This document shows positions 1-6,436 of a stretch of DNA of 22,567 nt, piece by piece (the stretch's first letter is position 1; the number at the start of each line of letters is the position of its first letter). The stretch comes from Bacillota bacterium. Its GTDB lineage: Bacteria; Bacillota; Bacilli; Alicyclobacillales; SLC66. Under the pieces are notes generated by a model that was not told the DNA's origin, made no database searches, and saw nothing but the letters and a program-made list of their open reading frames with translations. The stretch lies in the NCBI GenBank assembly GCA_021846145.1, contig JAJZCJ010000012.1, forward strand, positions 1 through 22,567, given 5' to 3'. The position numbers and the translations under genes are program-made.

Positions 1-105
1 AAAAAAAAAAAAAAAAAAACAAACACCCCCCCAAAAAAAAAAGGGGGCGGACTCGCGCTGACCGGCAAAAAAAAAAACCCCCCCCCCCCCCCCCCCCCCC
101 CCCGC
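1..105. other. Homopolymer-rich contig end, probable assembly artefact
   Basis: The first ~105 bases consist almost only of long A runs, C runs and a short G run, including about 27 consecutive C. Nothing coding is visible. Such alternating homopolymers at a sequence start usually come from low-quality read ends or faulty extension rather than genome sequence. Normal sequence begins around 104-108. Confidence 0.75.
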
Positions 106-107
106 CG

Positions 108-136
108 TTGTCACCCTCACTCCATTCTGCTATACT
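108..136 (+). promoter_or_regulatory. Sigma-A-type promoter for the Uma2/AbrB genes
   Basis: TTGTCA at 108-113 and TATACT at 131-136 are separated by exactly 17 bases, a near-consensus vegetative promoter. Transcription would start near 143, giving a leader of about 45 bases before the TTG start at 188. The -35 box sits directly after the suspect C run, so the region upstream of it cannot be trusted. Confidence 0.6.
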
Positions 137-187
137 TGTAAACAATGGGAGTTATTTCGCATTCCGTGGAGAAAGAAGGCTGTTCGC

Positions 188-748
188 TTGGGAATCCATG
201 AATTCGACTCATCAAGAAAATATTCATTGGATGAAATGGAATCTTGGCCTGATGCCGATCAATGGGAACTGATTGATGGCACTCCCTATCTTTTGGCTTC
301 ACCAACAATCGAGCATGAAGATATATCCACACAAATTCGCACCATTTTTAATGTGTATATTCGCGCCAATCATCCTGAGTGTCGAGTGTATGGTGATCCG
401 GCTGGCATCTCATTAAGCGAAGAAGATGGGCAGATGGTGAGACCAGATCTTTTTGTCGTATGTCATTCGTCGGTGAATAACGGACGAATGCAAGGCATTC
501 CCACCATCATTATTGAGATTCTGTCAAAAAGTACAGCGAGTCGCGATGTGAACACGAAAAAATGGTTGTATGAGGCACATGGCGTTCCAGAATATTGGAT
601 CATTGATCCGGTTCATCAACTAGTGGAAGTGTATCGACTGCAAGAGGGGAAATATCGGTTTGACGGTCACTTCACGAAAGAAGATACGGTGGCGGTCAAC
701 GTGTTTGAAGGCTTCTCCATCGCATTGAGTGACGTGTTTTTGCTATAA
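188..748 (+). CDS. Uma2-family (DUF820) putative PD-(D/E)XK endonuclease
   Basis: A 186-residue protein of usual Uma2 length. Visible family features are the N-terminal WELIDG segment, RPDLFVV in the middle and IIIEILSKST followed by a conserved region ending in PEYWIIDP. In this family the Asp of the RPD motif, the Glu of the IEILS strand and a following Lys form the putative PD-(D/E)XK nuclease site; the biological role is unknown. The TTG start at 188 is chosen because GAAAGAAGG at 171-179 lies 8 bases upstream; the GTG at 166 is out of frame. It shares the promoter at 108-136 with the AbrB-like gene 31 bases downstream. Family assignment is firm; substrate and function are not. Confidence 0.85.
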   Translation: MGIHEFDSSRKYSLDEMESWPDADQWELIDGTPYLLASPTIEHEDISTQIRTIFNVYIRANHPECRVYGDPAGISLSEEDGQMVRPDLFVVCHSSVNNGRMQGIPTIIIEILSKSTASRDVNTKKWLYEAHGVPEYWIIDPVHQLVEVYRLQEGKYRFDGHFTKEDTVAVNVFEGFSIALSDVFLL

Positions 749-779
749 TATCAGACGAGTGAAAAAAGGGGTTGATCGT

Positions 780-1052
780 ATGGAACGCATCGTACATCCT
801 TCAGAGCGTGGACAGGTCACCATCCCCAAAAATATTCGAGAAGCGTTGCGCATCTCGGTGGATACGCCGCTAATCATTCGCCAAGAACATTCACGTATCA
901 TCATCGAGCCGCTTTCAGGACTGGAACGATTGACCCGCAAGCTCGAACACGAGGCGCTAGTGCGGGGGATTTCCCAAGAAGAATTGACCGCAGAGGTGGA
1001 ACGCGTCCGGCAGGAACGGTTTGAAAAACGAACGGACGTGAACCATCATTAA
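780..1052 (+). CDS. AbrB/MazE-like (SpoVT-AbrB fold) DNA-binding antitoxin
   Basis: A 90-residue protein whose first 45 residues form a swapped-hairpin AbrB domain: RGQVTIPKNIREAL around residues 10-23, followed by PLIIRQE and IIIEPL strands. The C-terminal half is charged and helical, as in antitoxins that bind a partner toxin. The ATG at 780 follows GAAAAAAGGGG at 761-771; the frame is open further upstream, but the earlier TTG at 729 lies inside the Uma2 gene. The stop overlaps the ATG of a truncated PIN-domain frame (TAATG at 1050-1054), the usual arrangement of an antitoxin-toxin pair. It probably binds its own promoter; that is family knowledge, and no operator is visible. Confidence 0.8.
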   Translation: MERIVHPSERGQVTIPKNIREALRISVDTPLIIRQEHSRIIIEPLSGLERLTRKLEHEALVRGISQEELTAEVERVRQERFEKRTDVNHH

Positions 1053-1099
1053 TGGAGAGCATTTGGTGTCTGGATACGAATATGCTCATTTCGGGATAA
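1052..1099 (+). pseudogene. N-terminal stump of a PIN-domain toxin
   Basis: Fifteen codons read MESIWCLDTNMLISG and then stop (TAA 1097-1099). The hydrophobic-LDTN-hydrophobic pattern is the hallmark start of VapC-like PIN-domain ribonucleases, whose first catalytic Asp is the D of LDTN. The start codon overlaps the AbrB-like stop by one base, the normal coupling for such pairs. No PIN continuation appears downstream; the sequence runs into the glycosyltransferase gene at 1133. The toxin is therefore disrupted and the remaining antitoxin is an orphan. The call rests on a short but characteristic motif plus context. Confidence 0.55.
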
Positions 1100-1132
1100 G
1101 AATGCGTACTAGGGAGTGGACGGGCGCTGACT

Positions 1133-2065
1133 GTGCTACAAGTGCAAATCGTGACCTACAATAGTGAAGATGCACTCCCCGCCTGTCTGGATTCGCTACT
1201 ATTGCAATCCCGAGCGCCAGATCGCGTGTTGGTGATCGACAATGCCTCGACGGATCCAACCAAGCAAGTGATAACCGCGTATGAACATGCGTTTCATGCG
1301 AAGAATATCGCTTACGAGACACTTTTTCTTTCTGTCAATACCGGATATGCCGCAGGTCACAACCAAGGTATTCGCGCTGCATTGACACATCATGTGGATT
1401 TTTTGTGTACCATCAATCCTGATGTGCGAATGGAACCTGACTACCTGCAATACGCATTTGCAGACTTTCGTTTGGATGCGCAAATGGGTGGGGTAACGGG
1501 TAAGCTACTTCGACCCCAAGCCGCACCATCAACGCTGACGCTAGATAGCGCCGGTCTACAAATGCAGGCTTTTTACCATGTGCGCGACCGTGGGCAGGAA
1601 GACTTAGATCGTGGTCAGTATGATGAGCCTGCTTATGTGTGGGGCGTGTGCGGCGCGGCGGCGGTCTATCGCATGGAAATGCTGGAGCACCTTGCGTACC
1701 TTGGACAATATTTTGACGAATCGTTTTTCATTTATAAAGAAGACGTGGATCTGTGCTGGCGCGGCGGCGAGCGAGGATGGAAATTTTACTATGAGCCAAG
1801 GGCACTCGCATGGCATGGCCGCGGTTGGAAAAAAGGCGATCACGCCTCAACGCCGGCCCTCATTCATTCGTTTGCCAATCAGATCGCGCTTCTCATCAAG
1901 CATGTGCCCAACCCAACGCTGGTATTGTGGCTATCCCTCATCGTGGAGAGTCTTCGACTTTGCGGAATTGCCGTACGTTCTCCGAGTGTGGCGAACGCCA
2001 TCCTGCAAAAAATCCGCAATGAGTGGGCTACCACTTGGGCATGGCGCAAGGCGGTGCAGCGATGA
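1133..2065 (+). CDS. GT2 glycosyltransferase, rhamnosyltransferase type (WbbL-like)
   Basis: A 310-residue GT-A-fold enzyme that transfers a sugar from a nucleotide donor to a growing glycan on the cytoplasmic side. Motifs in order: QIVTYNS at the N terminus, DNAST at 36-40 (nucleotide binding), NTGYAAGHNQG at 69-79, NPDV at 95-98 (the DXD-equivalent metal site) and YKEDVDLCWR at 201-210 (catalytic-base region). This pattern is typical of rhamnosyltransferases acting on dTDP-L-rhamnose, but the sugar cannot be proved from sequence. The GTG at 1133 is weakly supported, with AGGGAG at 1111-1116 being 16 bases upstream; GTG at 1142 is an alternative. Its stop overlaps the next GT2 gene by four bases, so the two are probably translated together. 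Confidence 0.85.
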   Translation: MLQVQIVTYNSEDALPACLDSLLLQSRAPDRVLVIDNASTDPTKQVITAYEHAFHAKNIAYETLFLSVNTGYAAGHNQGIRAALTHHVDFLCTINPDVRMEPDYLQYAFADFRLDAQMGGVTGKLLRPQAAPSTLTLDSAGLQMQAFYHVRDRGQEDLDRGQYDEPAYVWGVCGAAAVYRMEMLEHLAYLGQYFDESFFIYKEDVDLCWRGGERGWKFYYEPRALAWHGRGWKKGDHASTPALIHSFANQIALLIKHVPNPTLVLWLSLIVESLRLCGIAVRSPSVANAILQKIRNEWATTWAWRKAVQR

Positions 2066-2934
2066 TTTCCGTAATTCTCGTCACGTTTCAATCGATGAAC
2101 GTGTTGCCTGCTTGTCTAGAATCGCTAGAAAGATGCAGTTCCCGTCACGAACTAGATATATGGGTGGTAGATAATCAGTCCCAAGACGACACCTGGGAGT
2201 GGTTGCAACGCTATGAAAGCGAAAAAGCGACCAAACCATTTTCAGATGTCCATGTGATGCAACTGGAGGACAATAAAGGCTTCGCCTATGCCAATAATCG
2301 CGCCCTCGAACAAGCCCAAGGGGATTATTTCTTGTTGTTGAATCCTGACACCATCGTCGGGCAGGATGCCATCAGGGTATGCCAAGACAAAATCTTCGCG
2401 GATGCCTCCATCGGTGCGATCACTTGCAGGTTAGAATTAGCAACAGGTGATTTGGACAAGGCCTGTCGGCGTTCCTTTCCCACGCTTTGGAACAGCTTCG
2501 CTTACTTTAGCGGACTAGCCAAAGCATTTCCGAATTCACCCTTGATTGCGGCTTATCAGTTGACCTACCTGAATGAATTTGGATCGTACCCGGTTGATAC
2601 GGTGTCAGGTGCTTTTATGTTGTTTACTCGTGGGGTTTATGAGCAAACGGGAGGATTGGACGAGGACTATTTCATGTATGGGGAAGACATTGACTACTGC
2701 TACCGGATTAAGCAAAATGGTGATCAGGTGTGGTACGAGGGCAGTGTCACCACCATCCATTTAAAAGGCGGCAACGGTGGCAAGAAATCTAAGGCCTCGC
2801 TTAGGCACTTTTATGATACGATGGGGATATTCTATGAAAAACATTACGCGCAAAATTACTCAAAATGGACTGTGAATACTCTTAAACTATTCCTATATTT
2901 AGTTTATTTTATCAAAATAAGAAGACACGAATAA
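2062..2934 (+). CDS. GT2 glycosyltransferase, rhamnosyltransferase type
   Basis: A 290-residue GT2 enzyme with the same plan as its upstream neighbour: ISVILVTFQS at the N terminus, VDNQS at 36-40, DNKGFAYANN at 70-79, NPDT at 94-97 (metal/nucleotide site) and GEDIDYCYR at 207-215. The ATG at 2062 overlaps the previous stop as ATGA, and AAGG at 2048-2051 is a suitable ribosome site; a longer frame reading back to 2023 would lie inside the upstream gene. The C terminus has a hydrophobic/basic segment (LKLFLYLVYFIKI) that could associate with the membrane. Likely role: adding a sugar, plausibly rhamnose, to the exported polysaccharide. The acceptor is unknown. Confidence 0.85.
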   Translation: MISVILVTFQSMNVLPACLESLERCSSRHELDIWVVDNQSQDDTWEWLQRYESEKATKPFSDVHVMQLEDNKGFAYANNRALEQAQGDYFLLLNPDTIVGQDAIRVCQDKIFADASIGAITCRLELATGDLDKACRRSFPTLWNSFAYFSGLAKAFPNSPLIAAYQLTYLNEFGSYPVDTVSGAFMLFTRGVYEQTGGLDEDYFMYGEDIDYCYRIKQNGDQVWYEGSVTTIHLKGGNGGKKSKASLRHFYDTMGIFYEKHYAQNYSKWTVNTLKLFLYLVYFIKIRRHE

Positions 2935-3215
2935 TTCCTACTCATGATATAATCGTTGTTGCTGAGGTTATGCATATAAGATGTGATTACAGGTACCACA
3001 GTAATATTGGAAAATGGGTTTATGGGGCTTTCGTCTGCAGACTTGGCTACGTTGTGGAATCCTGTAAATTAGTGAAGAAGGTATACCAACTCCCCATTTA
3101 TCTTACTTCAGAAAAGTCTTAAGCACAGAATTATGTATATGGACATAACAGCCGAGCTACTTTAATTATGGTTATTTGTAAAAGATTATTCGAATGATAA
3201 TGAGGGATTTTAGAA
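2935..3215. other. Intergenic region before the exporter operon
   Basis: 281 bases with no convincing gene. It separates the two-GT2 block from the exporter operon and contains a candidate extended -10 promoter. A 50-codon open frame at 2970-3122 is noted but not accepted. No good terminator hairpin follows the GT2 gene. Confidence 0.5.
2945..2953 (+). promoter_or_regulatory. Candidate extended -10 promoter of the exporter operon
   Basis: TGATATAAT at 2945-2953 combines a perfect TATAAT with an extended TGN element. There is no recognisable -35 box at the correct distance (2925-2930 is ACACGA), as is tolerated by extended -10 promoters. It would leave a leader of about 255 bases before the GTG at 3216. 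Confidence 0.35.
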
Positions 3216-4019
3216 GTGGAGTATAGGCTGATTTCAGGAATGTGGCAGCATCGAACGTTAATTCTCAACCTTGTGCGAAGGGAGTTGCATGCACGCTACA
3301 AAGGGGCAATTCTTGGACGAGCTTGGATCTTGATTAACCATCTTAGTCTTATCGCCATATATACCTTTGTTTTCGCGGGTATATTCAAAACACGGATTCA
3401 TACTGCTCACGGGGGATTGGGTGTTGACTTTGCAATTTGGCTTTACTGTGGTCTTTTGCCTTGGCTTTCTCTGAACGAAGCACTGGGTAACTCCGTTCGG
3501 GATATAATATCTAAGGTGACATTTGTAAAGAAACTTGTTTTTCCGCTTGAGGCCTTGAGCGTTGTGACTACTTTGGTAGCTTTATATAATATGGTTATTG
3601 GTCTAGGTATGCTTATCGTAGGGTCGCTTGTGTTAGGTGATGGATTACACTGGACGATTTTATTTATAATACCTATTTTTATACCTATGTTTTTTTTCTT
3701 TAATGGTCTGTGTCTTATATTAGCTGCTTTAGGGGTTTACTTTCGTGATTTTGGACAGCTTATAGGACTGATTATGATGGTCTGGCTGTATGCCACGCCA
3801 ATTATGTATACTAGCGAGTCCGTCCCGAGAAGCTTTGCGTCTGTGATAAATTCAAACATACTTACGTATATTGTAAGTTATTTTAGGGATTCAATCTTTT
3901 GGGGTCGTATTCCAGACTTTTGGTTTCTTTTCGTATTTCTTGCCGTTGGTCTTGCTATATATGCTATAGGTTTTGTAGTATTTCGCAAGGTGAAAATTGG
4001 TTTTGCGGATGTGATCTAA
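3216..4019 (+). CDS. ABC-2 polysaccharide exporter permease (Wzm/TagG type)
   Basis: A 267-residue integral membrane protein with about six hydrophobic segments. The cytoplasmic N-terminal stretch carries the conserved region RRELHARYKGAILGRAW near residues 21-37, a signature of O-antigen and teichoic-acid exporter permeases. Length matches the family. With the ATPase encoded 25 bases downstream it should form the transporter that moves a lipid-linked polysaccharide across the membrane. The GTG start is supported by GAGGG at 3202-3206, nine bases upstream. In Gram-positives this family exports wall teichoic acid or S-layer glycans; neighbouring GTs, methyltransferase and the long ATPase favour a capped glycan rather than teichoic acid. 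Confidence 0.9.
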   Translation: MEYRLISGMWQHRTLILNLVRRELHARYKGAILGRAWILINHLSLIAIYTFVFAGIFKTRIHTAHGGLGVDFAIWLYCGLLPWLSLNEALGNSVRDIISKVTFVKKLVFPLEALSVVTTLVALYNMVIGLGMLIVGSLVLGDGLHWTILFIIPIFIPMFFFFNGLCLILAALGVYFRDFGQLIGLIMMVWLYATPIMYTSESVPRSFASVINSNILTYIVSYFRDSIFWGRIPDFWFLFVFLAVGLAIYAIGFVVFRKVKIGFADVI

Positions 4020-4044
4020 TTGTTATGTAGAAGGGGTATTTTAT

Positions 4045-5310
4045 GTGATTAAGGCACAGGACGTATCCAAGAAATTTGATATGTACTCTAATCCGTCTGA
4101 TCGATTTTGGCAGATGTTGCGTCCGAATAGGATTCGTGAATCTTATCAGGCGCTTGATGGCGTAAATCTGGAGGTTGGACGTGGCGAAACAGTCGGAATT
4201 GTAGGGCCGAACGGTTCGGGGAAGAGCACTCTACTGCAAGTCATTGCGGGCATCCTCTATCCTACCTCCGGATCTATAATGGTAAATGGGAGAATATCCG
4301 CTCTTCTTGAACTTGGTGCAGGCTTCAATCCGGAGTTTACAGGGCGGGAGAATGTGTACCTGAATGCATCAATCATGGGAATGTCAAAGCGCGAGATAGA
4401 TAAACGGTATGCGGAAATTACCGATTTTGCTGGGATTGGCTCATTTGTGGATTTGCCTGTTAAAACATACTCAAGTGGAATGTATGTGCGTTTAGCATTT
4501 GCCACCGCAATCAACGTTGATCCGGATGTGATTATAATTGATGAAGCACTTGCGGTAGGTGACGTAGGATTCCAACAAAAATGTATGATGAAGTTAAAGC
4601 AGCTTCAGCGGACAGGAAAGACGATTTTATTTGTTTCGCATGATACGTCGGCGGTAAAGAGTTTATGCGATCGAGCCGTTTTAATGGATCATGGGAGGAT
4701 TATTGAACGGGGATCACCAGAGGCAGTGGTCAATAAGTATCTTCAGTTGTTTTATAAAGACACCTTGCCTGCTAACGTTGATCGTGCTGATTTCACTGAA
4801 AACTATTTGTCGGGTGATACTGAACTATCGCCGGTTACTTCACTTCAAGATGTCCATAGCCGTTTTGGTTCTGGACGTGCAGTGGTTATAGGACTTGAGA
4901 TGATAAACAGAGACAATCACCTTTCTAATGGGGTTGAGTCAGGCGAACCCTTGATCTTCAAGGTCTCCGTGGAATTTAATCAAGAGGTGAAGAATCCGAT
5001 TGTTGGCATTGTTATTAGAGATCGTCTTGGTAATGATATAACTGCGACCAACACACTTTTGGAAGGCTATCAATTGTGTCCTGCGGAACTAGGGGATATA
5101 TTTACGATCCGATTTGAAATTGCGGTTCCGCATTTGCACAAAGGACACTATTCTGTGTCCCCGGCAATAGCGGATGGCACCCTGACTGATCATGATATGT
5201 GCGATTGGATTGATGGCGCTCTTACATTTGAGGTCGTCAACTCTTTTACGGTTTATGGCATGATGAAATTCGATTCCAGAATCGATTTTTCTTTAAGGAG
5301 GCGAGGATAG
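4045..5310 (+). CDS. ABC exporter ATPase with C-terminal glycan-binding-like domain (Wzt type)
   Basis: A 421-residue protein. Residues 1-235 are an ABC ATPase: Walker A GPNGSGKST at 54-62, the family-typical LELGAGFNPEFTGREN at 88-103, signature YSSGMYVRL at 142-150, Walker B VIIIDEALA at 162-170 and H-loop SHD at 198-200. Residues ~270-420 form an extra beta-rich domain resembling Wzt_C, starting at RFGSGRAVVIGLEMI and including VESGEPLIFKVSVEF. In E. coli O8/O9a the Wzt C-terminal domain binds the modified non-reducing end of the polymer and gates export. The GTG start follows AGAAGGGG (4029-4036) by eight bases. The next gene, a methyltransferase, begins directly after the stop, suggesting that cap-making and cap-reading are coupled. 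Confidence 0.9.
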   Translation: MIKAQDVSKKFDMYSNPSDRFWQMLRPNRIRESYQALDGVNLEVGRGETVGIVGPNGSGKSTLLQVIAGILYPTSGSIMVNGRISALLELGAGFNPEFTGRENVYLNASIMGMSKREIDKRYAEITDFAGIGSFVDLPVKTYSSGMYVRLAFATAINVDPDVIIIDEALAVGDVGFQQKCMMKLKQLQRTGKTILFVSHDTSAVKSLCDRAVLMDHGRIIERGSPEAVVNKYLQLFYKDTLPANVDRADFTENYLSGDTELSPVTSLQDVHSRFGSGRAVVIGLEMINRDNHLSNGVESGEPLIFKVSVEFNQEVKNPIVGIVIRDRLGNDITATNTLLEGYQLCPAELGDIFTIRFEIAVPHLHKGHYSVSPAIADGTLTDHDMCDWIDGALTFEVVNSFTVYGMMKFDSRIDFSLRRRG

Positions 5311-6420
5311 GTGGACTTCACTGGTGAGCGGGTAGTGCCTGGAAAGGTTAACGATGACCTCATGAATGAACATCTCGTTCGTTACAAGTTTGCCGAACAA
5401 TTTATCCAAAAAGGATCACGTGTATTAGATGCAGGGTGTGGAACAGGTTATGGGACAGCTAGACTGGCAGCAATAAATGCACATGCGCATGTTTTGGGAG
5501 TAGACATTTCGGAAGAAGCAGTTAACTATGCCTTGGGAATTTACAGCAGAGAAAACTGCTCTTTTGCAGTGATGGATCTTCAGCGAGCCCCCTTGACCCC
5601 TCAATCATTGGATTTGGTGACTTGTTTTGAAGTGATCGAGCATATTGAAAAGCCGGAAGAATTTCTTGCTGCTGTGTCGAGCGCACTAAAAGTGAATGGC
5701 AATCTGATCGTATCGACCCCAAATCGACGAATGTATTCTGATGCCGTTCCTGAATACCACAATCCATATCATGTAAAGGAGTATTATCTTAACGAGTTTG
5801 AGACATTGCTTAAAGAGTACTTTTCTCATGTAACGCTGTATTCCCAAGACTTTCTTCAAGGAATGGTGGTAAGACCAGTTGGGCACTCGGTGACAGAAGG
5901 GAATCCTAAATGTGTGGAGTGGGCATTCATTGGCGAAGGGTCTCAGGTTAACGTGGAGGAATCTTCTTTTTTTGTTGCGGTGTGCTCCGGCAAGGAGATT
6001 AGATCTAGACCCCCATTAATTTGCACATTTTCGGAAAGCAATATCATTGCCGAAAAGGATCGATTCATAACCAGATTGAAACATGAGGTGCTGATACGTG
6101 ACGAATCTGTGAAAGCTCTGCAATCGGATGTGAATAGACAATCCGAAAATCTCGAACGAATTGGTGAGGCATTGGAACAACGGGATCAAGTGATCAACGC
6201 GCTACAGATCGAAAGTCGTGAGAGGGGCAAATGGATAGAATCACTTCAGGAAGAGGTTGTCAATCGTGATATTGCAATCGAAGCCTTGCAACGTGGAAAT
6301 AAGGTGCAGGTGGAGTGGATTGACAAACTTCAAGAGGAAGTAAGAAAAAGAGACGAGTCGGTAGTTCAACTTCTAGCACTTCTTGAAGCCAAGAAAGAAC
6401 CAGACGACAAATTATCCTAG
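5311..6420 (+). CDS. SAM-dependent methyltransferase with repeat coiled-coil tail (putative chain-terminating enzyme)
   Basis: A 369-residue protein in two parts. Residues 1-230 are a class I SAM methyltransferase: motif I VLDAGCGTGYG at 38-48, acidic VDISEEA at 64-70 and FEVIEHIEKPEEF at 106-118. Residues ~248-357 are a predicted coiled coil with an exact 28-residue repeat: the Arg-Asp pair recurs at 263, 291, 319 and 347, and Trp-Ile recurs at 308 and 336 within a WIxxLQEEV unit. The GTG start has an excellent AAGGAGG at 5295-5301. The layout recalls WbdD of E. coli O9a, whose coiled coil acts as a chain-length ruler, and the methyltransferase part of WsaE in Geobacillus S-layer glycan synthesis. 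No kinase domain as in WbdD is present. Methylating the polymer end is inferred from context. Confidence 0.8.
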   Translation: MDFTGERVVPGKVNDDLMNEHLVRYKFAEQFIQKGSRVLDAGCGTGYGTARLAAINAHAHVLGVDISEEAVNYALGIYSRENCSFAVMDLQRAPLTPQSLDLVTCFEVIEHIEKPEEFLAAVSSALKVNGNLIVSTPNRRMYSDAVPEYHNPYHVKEYYLNEFETLLKEYFSHVTLYSQDFLQGMVVRPVGHSVTEGNPKCVEWAFIGEGSQVNVEESSFFVAVCSGKEIRSRPPLICTFSESNIIAEKDRFITRLKHEVLIRDESVKALQSDVNRQSENLERIGEALEQRDQVINALQIESRERGKWIESLQEEVVNRDIAIEALQRGNKVQVEWIDKLQEEVRKRDESVVQLLALLEAKKEPDDKLS

Positions 6421-6436
6421 GTTGATCAGGAGTTTA

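Noticed and set aside
1611..2174. A 187-codon plus-strand frame overlapping both GT2 genes
   Set aside because: It is fully inside two well-supported glycosyltransferase genes and its translation has no domain; it is a shadow frame.
2970..3122. A 50-codon open frame starting at an ATG in the gap before the exporter permease
   Set aside because: Its ribosome site (GAGG) is only two bases from the ATG, the peptide resembles no family, and an open stretch of this length is not rare by chance. It lies in the leader of the candidate promoter.
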